From: 2-02-FULL-55-14 sp964534125
Lineage (GTDB): Bacteria; Bacteroidota; Ignavibacteria; UBA10030
DNA: 64,000 nucleotides
NCBI GenBank assembly: GCA_964534125.1
Contig: CAZHOJ010000003.1
Span: forward strand, 186,001 to 250,000
Direction: 5' to 3'
A model generated the notes under the pieces. The model was not told the DNA's origin. It ran no database searches and saw nothing but the letters and a program-made list of their open reading frames with translations. Made by a program: the position numbers and the translations under genes. How positions within the stretch are numbered: position 1 is the stretch's first letter; every line of letters begins with the position of its first letter. Below are positions 41,684 to 50,796 of the stretch, in pieces.

Positions 41684-43960
41684 CTATCTGACCACGCTAA
41701 CGGGCCAGTCATTTGGGAACCGCCCTGAAAGGGCAGGATGCTGTCTTCCTCCTGTGTCATCGGCCACACGTCTATAGACATGCTCGTAGAGCTCCCTGAT
41801 CCCTACGATACCATCACCATCGAGGTCTGCACCTCCTTTAAGGCCATCCACAAGGTGATACGTATATACGCCATGCCCCTGCCATCTTTCACCTTCCTGT
41901 GAATACTCGCTCGACGACGAGGCCGTGAATATGACTATGCCATCGCGTACCTCAGCAAGTTTTGAGAGGAGCCTGTTTGTTAGGGTCGCTTCTGAACCGC
42001 GTGCAGATAGCCGGGGGGAGATACCCAGTCCGCCGGAGTGGCAGGCATCCGCGAACATGATCACCTTCCTCGCTCTCGCCCCGCCGATAGCCTTCTCAAT
42101 GTCGGACTGGGCAATTCCTGTACCCACAACATTGTTGGGATCAGCGTCAGTCCCGAGGAAATAGAGTTCTCCTGAGACTTCATCGGGGACACCATGCGAA
42201 GCGATGTAGATGATCACCTGATCGTCATCGAAGGCCCTTCGGAGCTTTTCGGAAATCGAACGAAGGATGTTTGCACGCGTTGCATTCAGATTTGTCAGCA
42301 GCTCTATCTGATCATCCGGGATGCTTCCTCCCTTTGGGCTCTTCAGGAACCCATAAAAGAGCTGAGCGTCCTTGTCTGCATAGCGTAATCTGAGGTCTCT
42401 ATCATGATATTCAGAGACCCCTATTACAATCGCCCATATCTTCGGGAGTTGAGTTGCCGTTCGGAGTGGCGCTGGTTTCCCGGACTCTTCGGGCACGGTA
42501 ATGGTCGCTGTATCAACTGCAGAATTGCCTGCAAGATCTGATGCTCGCACCACGACCTTCTGCACGCCTGGTCCCAGCATGATCTCATGCTGAAAGCGAA
42601 CTACATGACTCTCACCTTGTGAAAGAAGCAGGTCTTCCTCCCGTAAAGGGACCAGATCTGCAACCTCATCATTCACCTGAACATCTCTGATCCCCGAATC
42701 GTCTTTGACAATCCCTGCAATCCATAATGACGTGTTCCCGGGCTCCGTGACTTTCAGACCTCTTGGTTGATCCCTATCCAGGATTATCGTTGGGGGCTTC
42801 ATGTCCATCGGTCCGGGTGATTCCTGAGCGACATTTGGCTTTTCCTGATCCGAATCCGCGATCGTGGCACCAACGATCTCCATAAGATATGATGCCATTG
42901 TTGGATTGATGCCACGAACACCGTAGTCGCGAAGTTCTTCAATGACCTCCCCTTTCTCCCGGCTGTCTGCAATTACGACGAACCGGCGGAAATATATTCT
43001 TGCTTCATCCAGCCTGTTCAGGATGACATAACAGAGACCAATCCGGCTTGTCTGTCTCGCGCTGAACCTTGCGATCATTGTACCGGCGTCCAATTCGCTG
43101 AGAATGGATTTTACAATTCCTTCCGCTTCATTCGTCCTGCCATTCTGAGCATACAAAGATGACAGCATCAGCCTGCCCTCTATTCCTAAGCGTTCCTTTG
43201 AATGAGCATCAGAGAGAAGTTGAAGCGCCTCTGTTGACCTGCCGTCAATGGTCAACCTCCTTGCTTCCCCTACGTAGTATGGTTGGTATTTTACGCCCCC
43301 CACGAGTGCTTTTCCTTGGAGGTCTATTTCCCGAATCAAAGACAGGATAGCCGAGGTATCCGACGACTTCTCGATGACTATGGTGAGCAAGGAATCGGCT
43401 GACGCCGATCCTGGAAATTGTATCAAGTACTGAATCAAATGAGAAGCAGCATCGATCGAGTCTCCGATTGACAGAAGCGTGGCATATCCAAGCTGCAAAG
43501 TCGCCGTATGTCGGGGATATCTCCTCTTCATAGTGTCCAGTAGCGCCAGGGTTCTCACTCTCTCGTTGTTCTCAAGAAGAAGCATGCCAAGCTGTTCCAT
43601 AATACTCGGAGAATATGACCAGGAGTACAAGCGTTCATATATCTGGAGCGCGTCGGCACGATTACCCCCTATCCTTTCTGTGTCTGCATATGTTTTCAGA
43701 ACCTGAGCAACGATCGGCAGAAGCGCTTCCGGAGGCTTTCCATTGTCCTCAATGAATTCGTCAACCAGTTTCTTCGCAGTGGCTATATCCTCGGCCTGGA
43801 TGAGAGATGCCAGGTCCGCTTTGAAAGATTCAACAGAATTATGAATGCGAAGAACTATCCTGCGACCTTCAGCAGAAACGTCTTGACCTCGCACCGATTG
43901 TAGAGACGCAAGTAGACATAATACTATAAGCATTGACTTTCGTTGCATGCTCGTACTCAT
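41684..43960 (-). CDS. Caspase-like (C14) protease with TPR-like and Ig-like regions
   Basis: A 758-residue exported protein (signal peptide LIVLCLLASLQSVRGQ). Residues about 30-360 are helical repeats (TPR-like: ALQIYERLYSWSYSPSIMEQL), about 400-490 are beta-rich (Ig-like, with VQKVVVRASDLAGNSAVDTA), and about 505-750 is the caspase-hemoglobinase fold. Catalytic His589 is in YIASHGVPD and Cys640 in FADACHSGG, 51 residues apart. DLDGDGIVGIRELYEHV is an EF-hand-like loop, as in several bacterial metacaspases. Substrate unknown. The local G+C is visibly lower: 31 of 60 bases at 43021-43080 against 38 of 60 at 46141-46200, which suggests transfer. No operon partner. Confidence 0.88.
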   Translation of the reverse strand: MSTSMQRKSMLIVLCLLASLQSVRGQDVSAEGRRIVLRIHNSVESFKADLASLIQAEDIATAKKLVDEFIEDNGKPPEALLPIVAQVLKTYADTERIGGNRADALQIYERLYSWSYSPSIMEQLGMLLLENNERVRTLALLDTMKRRYPRHTATLQLGYATLLSIGDSIDAASHLIQYLIQFPGSASADSLLTIVIEKSSDTSAILSLIREIDLQGKALVGGVKYQPYYVGEARRLTIDGRSTEALQLLSDAHSKERLGIEGRLMLSSLYAQNGRTNEAEGIVKSILSELDAGTMIARFSARQTSRIGLCYVILNRLDEARIYFRRFVVIADSREKGEVIEELRDYGVRGINPTMASYLMEIVGATIADSDQEKPNVAQESPGPMDMKPPTIILDRDQPRGLKVTEPGNTSLWIAGIVKDDSGIRDVQVNDEVADLVPLREEDLLLSQGESHVVRFQHEIMLGPGVQKVVVRASDLAGNSAVDTATITVPEESGKPAPLRTATQLPKIWAIVIGVSEYHDRDLRLRYADKDAQLFYGFLKSPKGGSIPDDQIELLTNLNATRANILRSISEKLRRAFDDDQVIIYIASHGVPDEVSGELYFLGTDADPNNVVGTGIAQSDIEKAIGGARARKVIMFADACHSGGLGISPRLSARGSEATLTNRLLSKLAEVRDGIVIFTASSSSEYSQEGERWQGHGVYTYHLVDGLKGGADLDGDGIVGIRELYEHVYRRVADDTGGRQHPALSGRFPNDWPVSVVR

Positions 43961-44283
43961 TTTGCTTCTTCGACTGAAATGATGAGAGATATGCTAGTGC
44001 CTCTTCGTGTCGTCCTCAACACTTCTGTAGACGCATTCATGAACACCCCCAATGGTCACGATTCCGTAACTTTTCTGATCCACTACTCCTTCTGGATCAT
44101 CCACCAGCTGATAAGCAAGAAAGCCTCTTTCGAATGCTCACGCACTCTCCAGAGGCTTCTCAAGATTTCCAGGTCCCCGGCATCTGGGGAGCGGTGTTGA
44201 AGTGTTATACGTTACCGATTGGGCTAAACGATGTCAATACAATAGTCGTTCCGTGGCCTGGAGAGTTATCATTTTTGACAAGT
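43961..44283. other. Intergenic region upstream of the caspase-like gene
   Basis: A 323-base region between the sulfatase end and the caspase-like gene start, relatively A+T-rich. No gene, terminator or promoter could be supported, beyond the likelihood that the caspase-like promoter lies here. An open frame on the plus strand overlapping the gene start has no signals. Confidence 0.5.
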
Positions 44284-45825
44284 CTAGTCTTCCAAGGTAT
44301 CACCATACTTTTCCTGGAGGCTCTTCAGCTCCGCCTTCAACTGCTTCGTCATTGCCTCCACCTCAGGCTTCCCATACAGATTGTTCAGCTCGAACGGATC
44401 TTCCTGCAGATCGTACAGCTCCCAATCGTCAATATCATTATAGAAGTGAATGAGCTTGTAGCGCTCGGTGCGGATGCCGTAGTGGCGCTTCACCTTGTGC
44501 CAGCCGTGAGGGTATTCATAGTAATGGTAGTACATCGATGTACGCCAGTCAGGATCCTTCGGATCGCGCACCACGCGCATCATCGATTCCCCCTGCATCC
44601 GCTCGGGAATGGGCAGCCCCGCCGCGTCGATGAGGGTTGCCGGAAGGTCGATGTTCAGCACCATCCGGTCGACCACTGTGCCGGCCGGGATGTTCTTCGG
44701 ATACCTGACGAGTAAGGGTATGCCGATGGATTCTTCATACATGAACCGCTTGTCGTACCACCCGTGCTCCCCGAGAAAGAATCCCTGGTCCGAGGTGTAT
44801 ACGATGAGCGTGTTGTCGAGCATCCCCCGCTCCTCCAGATAGTCCAGAAGCTCGCCCGTATTCTCGTCGACCGAGGCAACACACCGGAGATAGTCTTTTA
44901 TATAGCGCTGGTACATCCACTCCTCGAGCTCCTTCCCCTTCAGGCCCTTCCTGTAAAAGTCATCAGAAATGGGCTTGTAGTAGTCGTCCCAGGCCTTTTT
45001 CTGTTCTTCGGTCATCCTGCCGTAGACGGCATCCCATGACGCCCGGCCGTCGTACCGTTCATTCCCCCCGGACCCCGGGTCCCTCTCCCCTTCGGGCAGG
45101 TAGAGCTTCATGTCGAAGGTCCGGTACATGTTCCTGATCTCCATGTCCTGGTCCCGCGCAGCGTCCGAGCGCGTGCGATAATCGTCGTAGAAGGTCTCGG
45201 GGACCGGCAGATCGACAGAATCGAACAGCGCGAAATACTTCGAGTCGGGCATCCAGTTTCGATGGGGGGAATTGTGATGCAGCATCAGCAGGAACGGCCT
45301 GTCCTTCACCTCATCCAGCTTTGCCAGGGCGAGATCGGTGATCGTCTCCGTCACGTATCCGACGGTATTGACCGTGTCCCCCATTTCAATGAACCGGGGA
45401 TTGTAGTATTGACCCTGGCCGATGAGTATGTTCCAGTAGTCAAAACCTGTCGGTTCGCTGCCCAGGTGCCACTTGCCGATGAGCATCGTATAGTATCCAG
45501 CCGCCTGAAGGACCTTCGGCATCGTGAGCTGACTTCCGTCGAAGTTCTGGTCCCTGTTGTCGCGGATACCGTTGATGTGACTGTAGACGCCCGTCAGCTG
45601 GGCCGCCCGGCTGGGACCGCAGATCGCGTTCGTGGCGAAAGCGTTCCAGAAGACAGCCCCTTCCGAGCCGATCCGGTCAATGTTCGGGGTCTCCAGAAGC
45701 TTTCCATTATAGATGCTCGTCGCGGCCTTCGCGTGGTCGTCCGTCATGATGACGATGATGTTGGGGCGGTTCTGGGCGATGGCTGCGGACATCAGTCCAA
45801 GGAAACTGATCACATGGGCTTTCAC
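44284..45825 (-). CDS. Secreted formylglycine-dependent sulfatase
   Basis: A 513-residue enzyme starting at GTG 45825 (GGAGA upstream) with signal peptide SFLGLMSAAIAQ. Sulfatase motif C69-G-P-S-R (the Cys is matured to formylglycine) sits in NAICGPSRAAQLTG, GKWHLG and TSDQGFFLGEHGWYDKRFMYEES are the second and metal-binding motifs. It cleaves sulfate esters of glycans or small molecules in the periplasm. The GWYDKR motif resembles choline- and glycan-sulfatases (S1 family), but the substrate is not determinable. It needs an anaerobic sulfatase-maturing enzyme or FGE, not seen in the window. A 17-spaced promoter precedes it. Confidence 0.93.
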   Translation of the reverse strand: MKAHVISFLGLMSAAIAQNRPNIIVIMTDDHAKAATSIYNGKLLETPNIDRIGSEGAVFWNAFATNAICGPSRAAQLTGVYSHINGIRDNRDQNFDGSQLTMPKVLQAAGYYTMLIGKWHLGSEPTGFDYWNILIGQGQYYNPRFIEMGDTVNTVGYVTETITDLALAKLDEVKDRPFLLMLHHNSPHRNWMPDSKYFALFDSVDLPVPETFYDDYRTRSDAARDQDMEIRNMYRTFDMKLYLPEGERDPGSGGNERYDGRASWDAVYGRMTEEQKKAWDDYYKPISDDFYRKGLKGKELEEWMYQRYIKDYLRCVASVDENTGELLDYLEERGMLDNTLIVYTSDQGFFLGEHGWYDKRFMYEESIGIPLLVRYPKNIPAGTVVDRMVLNIDLPATLIDAAGLPIPERMQGESMMRVVRDPKDPDWRTSMYYHYYEYPHGWHKVKRHYGIRTERYKLIHFYNDIDDWELYDLQEDPFELNNLYGKPEVEAMTKQLKAELKSLQEKYGDTLED

Positions 45826-45872
45826 TGATGATCTCCGGTCATGGAACATGTTAAGACCAAATAGCAAAATGG

Positions 45873-45901
45873 AGTATATTCCCCTTTCCAGCCGAAGGCA
45901 A
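45873..45901 (-). promoter_or_regulatory. Promoter of the sulfatase gene
   Basis: TTGCCT (896-901) and TATACT (873-878) on the minus strand are 17 bases apart, about 50-75 bases upstream of the chosen GTG start. The -10 matches consensus at five of six positions. Confidence 0.6.
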
Positions 45902-46008
45902 CCCTGCAGAGGGGTGACACGAGCCCCTTTTTTGACTTTTTCGTCGAATTCCCATAGCGTTGAGACAGTGAACAATTCTGCCTTTTCCTCTTTTCCCCGG
46001 AGTGAGCC

Positions 46009-47388
46009 ATGAAGAAATATGACCTGATCCACACAGAAGAGCCGAACCTGCTGAGCGACCTGTTCCCCTACACCCTCCCGCCGAAGATCGAGTTCGACGG
46101 CAAGATCAAGGAGACGATCGACGGCAAGGAGGTCGTGTTCGACCCTGCCGAGCTGAAGACCCGCGATATTCATGTGACCGACACGACCTTCCGCGACGGC
46201 CAGCAGGCACGGCCCCCCTACAAGAAAGAGCACATGGTGAAGCTGTACGAGATGATGTCACGCCTCGGAGGCCCCAACGGCGTCATCCGTCAGTCGGAGT
46301 TCTTCCTCTACACAAAGAACGACCGCGAGACGATCGAAGCATGCCGGGCTCTCGGTCTGAAATATCCTGAGATCACCGGATGGATCCGCGCCGTCAAAGG
46401 CGACTTCCGTCTCGTGATCGATATGGGACTGAAAGAGACGGGCATGCTGACCTCTTCGTCTGATTACCACATCTTCCATAAGCAGAAGCAGACCCGTCAG
46501 CAGGCGATGGACCAGTACATCGAGGTGGTGGAAGCTGCATGGGAAGCCGGCGTCCGGCCCCGTTGCCACCTTGAGGACGTCACCCGTGCAGACCTGAAAG
46601 GCTTCGTCCTTCCGTTCGTCCAGGAGCTGTCGAGGCGAAGCGAGCAGGTGCCCGACAACCTGAAAGTGAAGATCCGCCTCTGCGACACGATGGGCTTTGG
46701 CATCTCGTATCCGCAGTCGGCGGAGCCGCGTTCCATTCCCAAACTCGTGTGGCGCATGGTGAACGAGTGCGGCATCTCCGCCGACCGGCTGGAATGGCAC
46801 GGCCACAACGACTTCCACAAGGTGCACATCAACGGCACGACGGGTTGGCTCTACGGTCTGAATGCGCTCAATGCCACATTGTTCGGTTTTGGCGAGCGGA
46901 CAGGCAATCCCCCGCTGGAGGGTGCGGTGATGGAATACGTCGGCATCAAGGGAGACCTGAACGGCGTGAACCTGTCGGTGATCACCGAGATGGCCGAGTA
47001 CTACGAGAGCGTCATCGGAACGCACCTGTCGAACAACTATCCGTTCGTCGGACGTGATTTCAACACCACACGCGCCGGCATCCATGCGGGAGGCCTGCGG
47101 CGCTTCGAGCAGATCTATAATATCTTCGATACGACGGCCCTGCTCAACCGTCCGCCGCGGGTGGCGATCACGGACAAATCAGGGTCCGATGGTGTCGCCC
47201 TGTGGGTGAACGAGTTCCTCGGACTCAAGGGGGACGAGCGGCTGACCGTCTCCAAGGTCATCAAGATCTTCAAGTGGGTGATGGAGCAGTACGAGGTGGG
47301 CGGACGGATGTCGTCGATCACAGACGAGGAGCTGGAGGAACAGGTAAAGACGCACCTGCCCGACCTGTATGCGAAGAGGAAGGGATAG
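46009..47388 (+). CDS. DRE-TIM acyltransferase: homocitrate/2-isopropylmalate/Re-citrate synthase-like
   Basis: A 459-residue cytosolic enzyme. DTTFRDGQQ near residue 57 is the catalytic DRE-TIM motif (Arg, Asp), HLEDVTRAD and WHGHNDFHKVH supply metal-binding His, and GFGERTGNPPLEG is the family glycine-rich segment. It condenses acetyl-CoA with a 2-oxo acid. The about 50-residue N-terminal extension and sequences such as NSLNATLFGFGERTG-like stretches resemble Re-citrate synthase described in Clostridium kluyveri, and differ from plain LeuA. Oxaloacetate, pyruvate or 2-oxoglutarate could be the acceptor. It is divergent from the sulfatase. No leu, nif or lysine genes adjoin. Confidence 0.75.
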   Translation: MKKYDLIHTEEPNLLSDLFPYTLPPKIEFDGKIKETIDGKEVVFDPAELKTRDIHVTDTTFRDGQQARPPYKKEHMVKLYEMMSRLGGPNGVIRQSEFFLYTKNDRETIEACRALGLKYPEITGWIRAVKGDFRLVIDMGLKETGMLTSSSDYHIFHKQKQTRQQAMDQYIEVVEAAWEAGVRPRCHLEDVTRADLKGFVLPFVQELSRRSEQVPDNLKVKIRLCDTMGFGISYPQSAEPRSIPKLVWRMVNECGISADRLEWHGHNDFHKVHINGTTGWLYGLNALNATLFGFGERTGNPPLEGAVMEYVGIKGDLNGVNLSVITEMAEYYESVIGTHLSNNYPFVGRDFNTTRAGIHAGGLRRFEQIYNIFDTTALLNRPPRVAITDKSGSDGVALWVNEFLGLKGDERLTVSKVIKIFKWVMEQYEVGGRMSSITDEELEEQVKTHLPDLYAKRKG

Positions 47389-47804
47389 AAGGCCCCGGCG
47401 TAGCCTACTCCGACACGGCCCACTGCGTTACGAACATCCCTGCCCTCTTTGATCAAGGGGGCAGGGATTGCTTTTGGGAGGGCAGGTGGTGATAATCACG
47501 GTCTCAACGAATATCCAATGCCCAACGCCGAATGATGAAGGTCAAGCAACTCGAGCCCGATGCCCTTTGCCTTGCCCGCCGACCGCGTTGTACGTCACCC
47601 CGGCATGCTTCTGGCCGGGGTCGCCTACCACAACGTTGGCAACGCTACATCAGGAAAAGGCGATCCCCGCCAAAATCATGCGGGGATGACATTGGATCAG
47701 GCTAGCGATTCCCCACCGGACAATTGTCGCTCACCTGAACACAACAATGCCTGATGCCGGCAGCAGGCGTTGCAGCCGCCGCGAGAATTGAACTCTCGCA
47801 GCCT
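47389..47804. other. Intergenic region with two hairpin elements
   Basis: No gene supported. ACCCCGG/CCGGGGT (597-621) and ATCCCCGC/GCGGGGAT (663-687) are two neighbouring stems ending in a GGGGTCGCC or GGGGATGAC segment. They resemble small dispersed palindromic elements like those near 38.8 kb. They lie between convergent genes (46009-47388 plus, 47805-48728 minus) and can act as terminators. Confidence 0.55.
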
Positions 47805-48728
47805 CTACTCAACGGTCAGCTGGCTGTACACCTCACGGATCCCGGTCTGGAACCTGCTTTTCGTGCTCCCCTCGGCGTAGATCTCGAATCCTTTCAACGC
47901 GTCGATGGAGGCGAGCTCATCAGCGGTCTTTCCGTCCTTGTATCCCTTCTCCACATACACGAACAACGCTGTCAAAAAATCCCGCATCGCCAGGACATCC
48001 TGCTTCGCGCCTGTGATACCATGAGCCTCGTTCCCATGGCCGAAGATATAGATTGTGTCTTCGTCGAACTGCCGGACGGCCTTCTCAAGGACGGCGATCC
48101 AGTTCTTCACTTTCGAACCGCCGGCGGTGTCGATGTACGGGGCGAGGCGATTGAAGACAAGGTCTCCCATATGGACGACGTTCGCTTCCTCAAAGTGGAT
48201 CACGCTGTCCCCTCCCGTGTGGGCCGGTCCCCAGTACCGCAGCGTCACCGTCTCGTCCCCGTACGGTTCGCTCCACGTCTTCTCGAAGGTCGCGTCGGCA
48301 TACACCTGCCCTTCCAGCCGGTTCGAACGTTCCGCAGCGGCCTTTTGAAGCGCCGGCACGTTGGCATGTGCAAGGATCTTCTTCGTCCTCGGGCGGAAGA
48401 CGCCATTCCCTCCCGTATGGTCGAAATGGTGATGTGAGTTGATCAGCAGATCGATCTTCCTCGGGGACTTCTTCGCCAGCTCATCGAGGCAGATCTCCGC
48501 CGTTCCCGGCATCTGAGTATCGACTGCAAGCAGCGCATCGTCATTGACGAGCCATCCGATCGTTCCGCCCCGGCCCGTGAAGATGCCGACCCCCCGACGC
48601 AGCTCCCTGATGGCAGTCGCAGGGGCCTCCTGAGCGAACAGGTGCTCCGGCCGCAGTGCGGCGAGGACCGACGCTGCTCCGACGGTGCCGAGAAAATGAC
48701 GCCGTGAGAATACTGACCGAACCATCAT
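47805..48728 (-). CDS. Tat-exported metallo-beta-lactamase-fold hydrolase
   Basis: A 307-residue protein. SRRHFLG at residues 8-14 and GTVGAASVLAAL form a twin-arginine signal. NSHHHFDHTGG gives the H99/H101/D103/H104 zinc site, YWGPAHTGGD the next His and Asp, and YIFGHG the last His. MBL-fold enzymes include glyoxalase II, sulfatases and lactonases; the specific substrate is not inferred. It is divergent from the haem-binding/cytochrome/cupredoxin operon with a shared gap that contains a palindrome. Confidence 0.85.
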   Translation of the reverse strand: MMVRSVFSRRHFLGTVGAASVLAALRPEHLFAQEAPATAIRELRRGVGIFTGRGGTIGWLVNDDALLAVDTQMPGTAEICLDELAKKSPRKIDLLINSHHHFDHTGGNGVFRPRTKKILAHANVPALQKAAAERSNRLEGQVYADATFEKTWSEPYGDETVTLRYWGPAHTGGDSVIHFEEANVVHMGDLVFNRLAPYIDTAGGSKVKNWIAVLEKAVRQFDEDTIYIFGHGNEAHGITGAKQDVLAMRDFLTALFVYVEKGYKDGKTADELASIDALKGFEIYAEGSTKSRFQTGIREVYSQLTVE

Positions 48729-48793
48729 GTGGTCCTCCTTTTCCAGGATTGTTCCGGATGGTGAATGCCGTTATGAGATGGATACAATATTTG

Positions 48794-48807
48794 GTTCAAA
48801 CTTGAAC
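48794..48807. promoter_or_regulatory. Palindrome in a divergent gap
   Basis: GTTCAAACTTGAAC has perfect six-base arms and a two-base centre. It lies in the 137-base divergent gap between the MBL hydrolase and the haem-binding gene, near A+T-rich CAATATT segments on each side. A dimeric regulator controlling both directions is possible; no promoter could be fixed firmly. Confidence 0.4.
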
Positions 48808-48865
48808 TTATCAAGGAAATTCTCAATATTGACACATACGAAAGACCCACTCAGACCAAGATCGC

Positions 48866-49399
48866 ATGAAAGCATTTCGCATCGTCGGAGCCGTCATCCT
48901 CGGGGCCTTCATCATCATCCAATTCATCCGTCCGGACCGGACGGCAGGCCCGGCCGGCGGAGAATCGCACGTGTCAGCCAGATTCCCGGTCAGCCCGGAG
49001 GTGGGGACGATCCTGGCAAACTCCTGCTATGACTGCCATAGCAATGCCACGAAGTATCCGTGGTACAGCGAGGTCCAGCCGATCGGCTGGTGGCTCCAGA
49101 GCCACATCGAAGATGGCCGGCGTGAACTGAACTTCGACGAGTTCCTCTCGTACGGTCTCCCCCGTCAGTTCCGGAAGTTCCAGGAGATCGAATCAGAGGT
49201 GCGGGAGGAGCTTATGCCTCTCCCGTCATACCTGCCGATGCACCCTGAAGCACGCCTGACGCTTGAACACCGCCAGCTCCTCACATCCTGGTCGCAGGCC
49301 CTTCGCGATTCCATGCGCGCGTGGTATCCGGAGGACAGCCTCACCAGGCGCCGGTCCGAGCCAGCATTCCAAAGCGCACCACAGGAGAATCCACAATAA
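48866..49399 (+). CDS. Haem-binding domain protein (PF14376), membrane-anchored
   Basis: A 177-residue protein: N-terminal anchor IVGAVILGAFIIIQFI, then SCYDCHSN (C54/C57/H58, the heme attachment motif) followed by ATKYPWYSEVQPIGWW, a signature of the family, and MPLPSYLPMHPEARLT with a second Met/His ligand region. The family is thought to bind heme in the periplasm and hand electrons on. It ends TAA overlapping the ATG of the cytochrome gene by one base, forming a three-gene operon with it and the cupredoxin. Confidence 0.88.
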   Translation: MKAFRIVGAVILGAFIIIQFIRPDRTAGPAGGESHVSARFPVSPEVGTILANSCYDCHSNATKYPWYSEVQPIGWWLQSHIEDGRRELNFDEFLSYGLPRQFRKFQEIESEVREELMPLPSYLPMHPEARLTLEHRQLLTSWSQALRDSMRAWYPEDSLTRRRSEPAFQSAPQENPQ

Positions 49400-49818
49400 T
49401 GCAGACCTCCACAAGACGTTCTACCATCGTCCTCTGTTGTTCCGTCCTTTCCCTCTGCGGAGTGTCAACGACATTCGCACAGGAGGTCCCGGCGGATACT
49501 GCGATCGTCACCTATGAAGAGAACGTCAAATGGGCGCTCGTGCGAACCTGCTTCGGATGTCACAGTGGCATGGAAGCGAGAGGCGGCCTCCTGCTCGATT
49601 CCTACGACGCCCTTATGCAGGGTGGCGAGAACGGAGCACCAGTGGTCCCGGGACACCCCGAAAAGAGCATCCTCTACCAGAAGCTATTCCCCGATCCCCC
49701 CTTCGGGAAGATGATGCCCCGTAAGCGAGGCCTCTCCCTGAGCGAGTACGAGCTCGACATGATCCGCACATGGATCGAACAAGGCGCCCGGCGAACGAAC
49801 GTCGCCGAATCACGTTAG
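49399..49818 (+). CDS. Planctomycete-type c-type cytochrome domain protein
   Basis: A 139-residue exported protein (VLCCSVLSLCGVSTTFAQ signal). CFGCH (C51/C54/H55) starts a cytochrome C domain of the PSCyt1 (PF07635) type, with RGGLLLDSYDALMQGG, SILYQKLFP and 'MMPRKRGLSLSEYELDMIRTWIEQGA' as typical continuation; the Met ligand is likely in the MMPRK region. It overlaps the haem-binding gene by one base. An isolated domain of this type commonly accompanies other periplasmic redox proteins. Confidence 0.88.
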   Translation: MQTSTRRSTIVLCCSVLSLCGVSTTFAQEVPADTAIVTYEENVKWALVRTCFGCHSGMEARGGLLLDSYDALMQGGENGAPVVPGHPEKSILYQKLFPDPPFGKMMPRKRGLSLSEYELDMIRTWIEQGARRTNVAESR

Positions 49819-49860
49819 CACACCAGAGCGATCACCGCACACCGGAAGGACACAAAGGCC

Positions 49861-50526
49861 ATGCGCACCCTATTCGCCGTCATGCTGATCTGCGGTTCAT
49901 TGCATGGTCAGACAGCCACATTCTCCGTCTCGGAGAACAACTTTGCCTACTTCATCGACGACGCAGGCCCGAATCCCCCCATACAGCTGTTCAAGGATTC
50001 GACGTATGCGTTTCGGGGAGCGGCCATCCCTTCGGACCATCCGTTCGCGATCTCGACCTCGTCGTCCGTCGCGACCGTTCCGCCGGGGACGTCCCCGGCA
50101 TCGATCACCGGGAACCAAACGCTTCTCTTCACGCCTTCCACAACTGGCACGTTCTTCTACGTCTGCACGTTCCACTTCTTCTTCGGAGAAATAACCGTCA
50201 TCGACGCGCCGACCACCAGCACTGGCGCACAAGCCTCTGCGACACCGAGCAGCTTCGCGATGCATCCCCCCTACCCGAACCCGTTCAATCCGTCCTCACA
50301 TATCAGCTTCGACCTCCCCGAGCGAAGCGACATCCAGCTTACGATCGTGAACACACTCGGACAAGAAGTGGGAACGATCATGCAGGGAACATACGGGCCT
50401 GGCACACATCGGGCAACCTGGAATGCCTCGGCTCCGACGGGGGTGTATTATTGGAAATTGGAAGCCGCGTCGCTCGATTCCGAAAAACGCATCATCGCCA
50501 CGCAGCGCACGGTCCTTCTTCGATAG
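49861..50526 (+). CDS. Secreted cupredoxin-like protein with type IX sorting domain
   Basis: A 221-residue protein: signal peptide TLFAVMLICGSLHGQ, cupredoxin fold (about 20-115) with putative copper ligands H60 (SDHPFAI), C102 and H105 (YVCTFHFF), a Thr/Ser linker (about 116-130), and a C-terminal domain beginning YPNPFNPSS near residue 138, with LTIVNTLGQEV and GVYYWKL, the type A sorting signal for the type IX secretion system. It should be exported across the outer membrane. It follows the cytochrome gene by 42 bases on the same strand, so it may accept or donate electrons outside the cell. Confidence 0.87.
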   Translation: MRTLFAVMLICGSLHGQTATFSVSENNFAYFIDDAGPNPPIQLFKDSTYAFRGAAIPSDHPFAISTSSSVATVPPGTSPASITGNQTLLFTPSTTGTFFYVCTFHFFFGEITVIDAPTTSTGAQASATPSSFAMHPPYPNPFNPSSHISFDLPERSDIQLTIVNTLGQEVGTIMQGTYGPGTHRATWNASAPTGVYYWKLEAASLDSEKRIIATQRTVLLR

Positions 50527-50796
50527 TCCTGAATTATTGAAGAAACTTTCGATTATCATGCCCCGAGCCTGCGGAATTTCAATTCTGAAAACAGATTCCG
50601 CATACTAGCTCCCTCCTGAGCAGTTCTACTGCTCCTCTATCGCACTTCAGTTTCCCAATTCTCATCGTTGAGATTCCGATTTCCGTTCCAAATCCCCGTT
50701 CCTGAAATGTGAGCTACGGCACGCTCCTTGTAGGAACCGCCGACAGTCCAGAGATTTCGGACCCTTCCATTGCGTCACCATGTAGGAGATCCCACC

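Noticed and set aside
43943..44200. 85-codon plus-strand frame upstream of the caspase-like gene
   Set aside because: It overlaps the caspase-like start, has no ribosome-binding site and no similarity.
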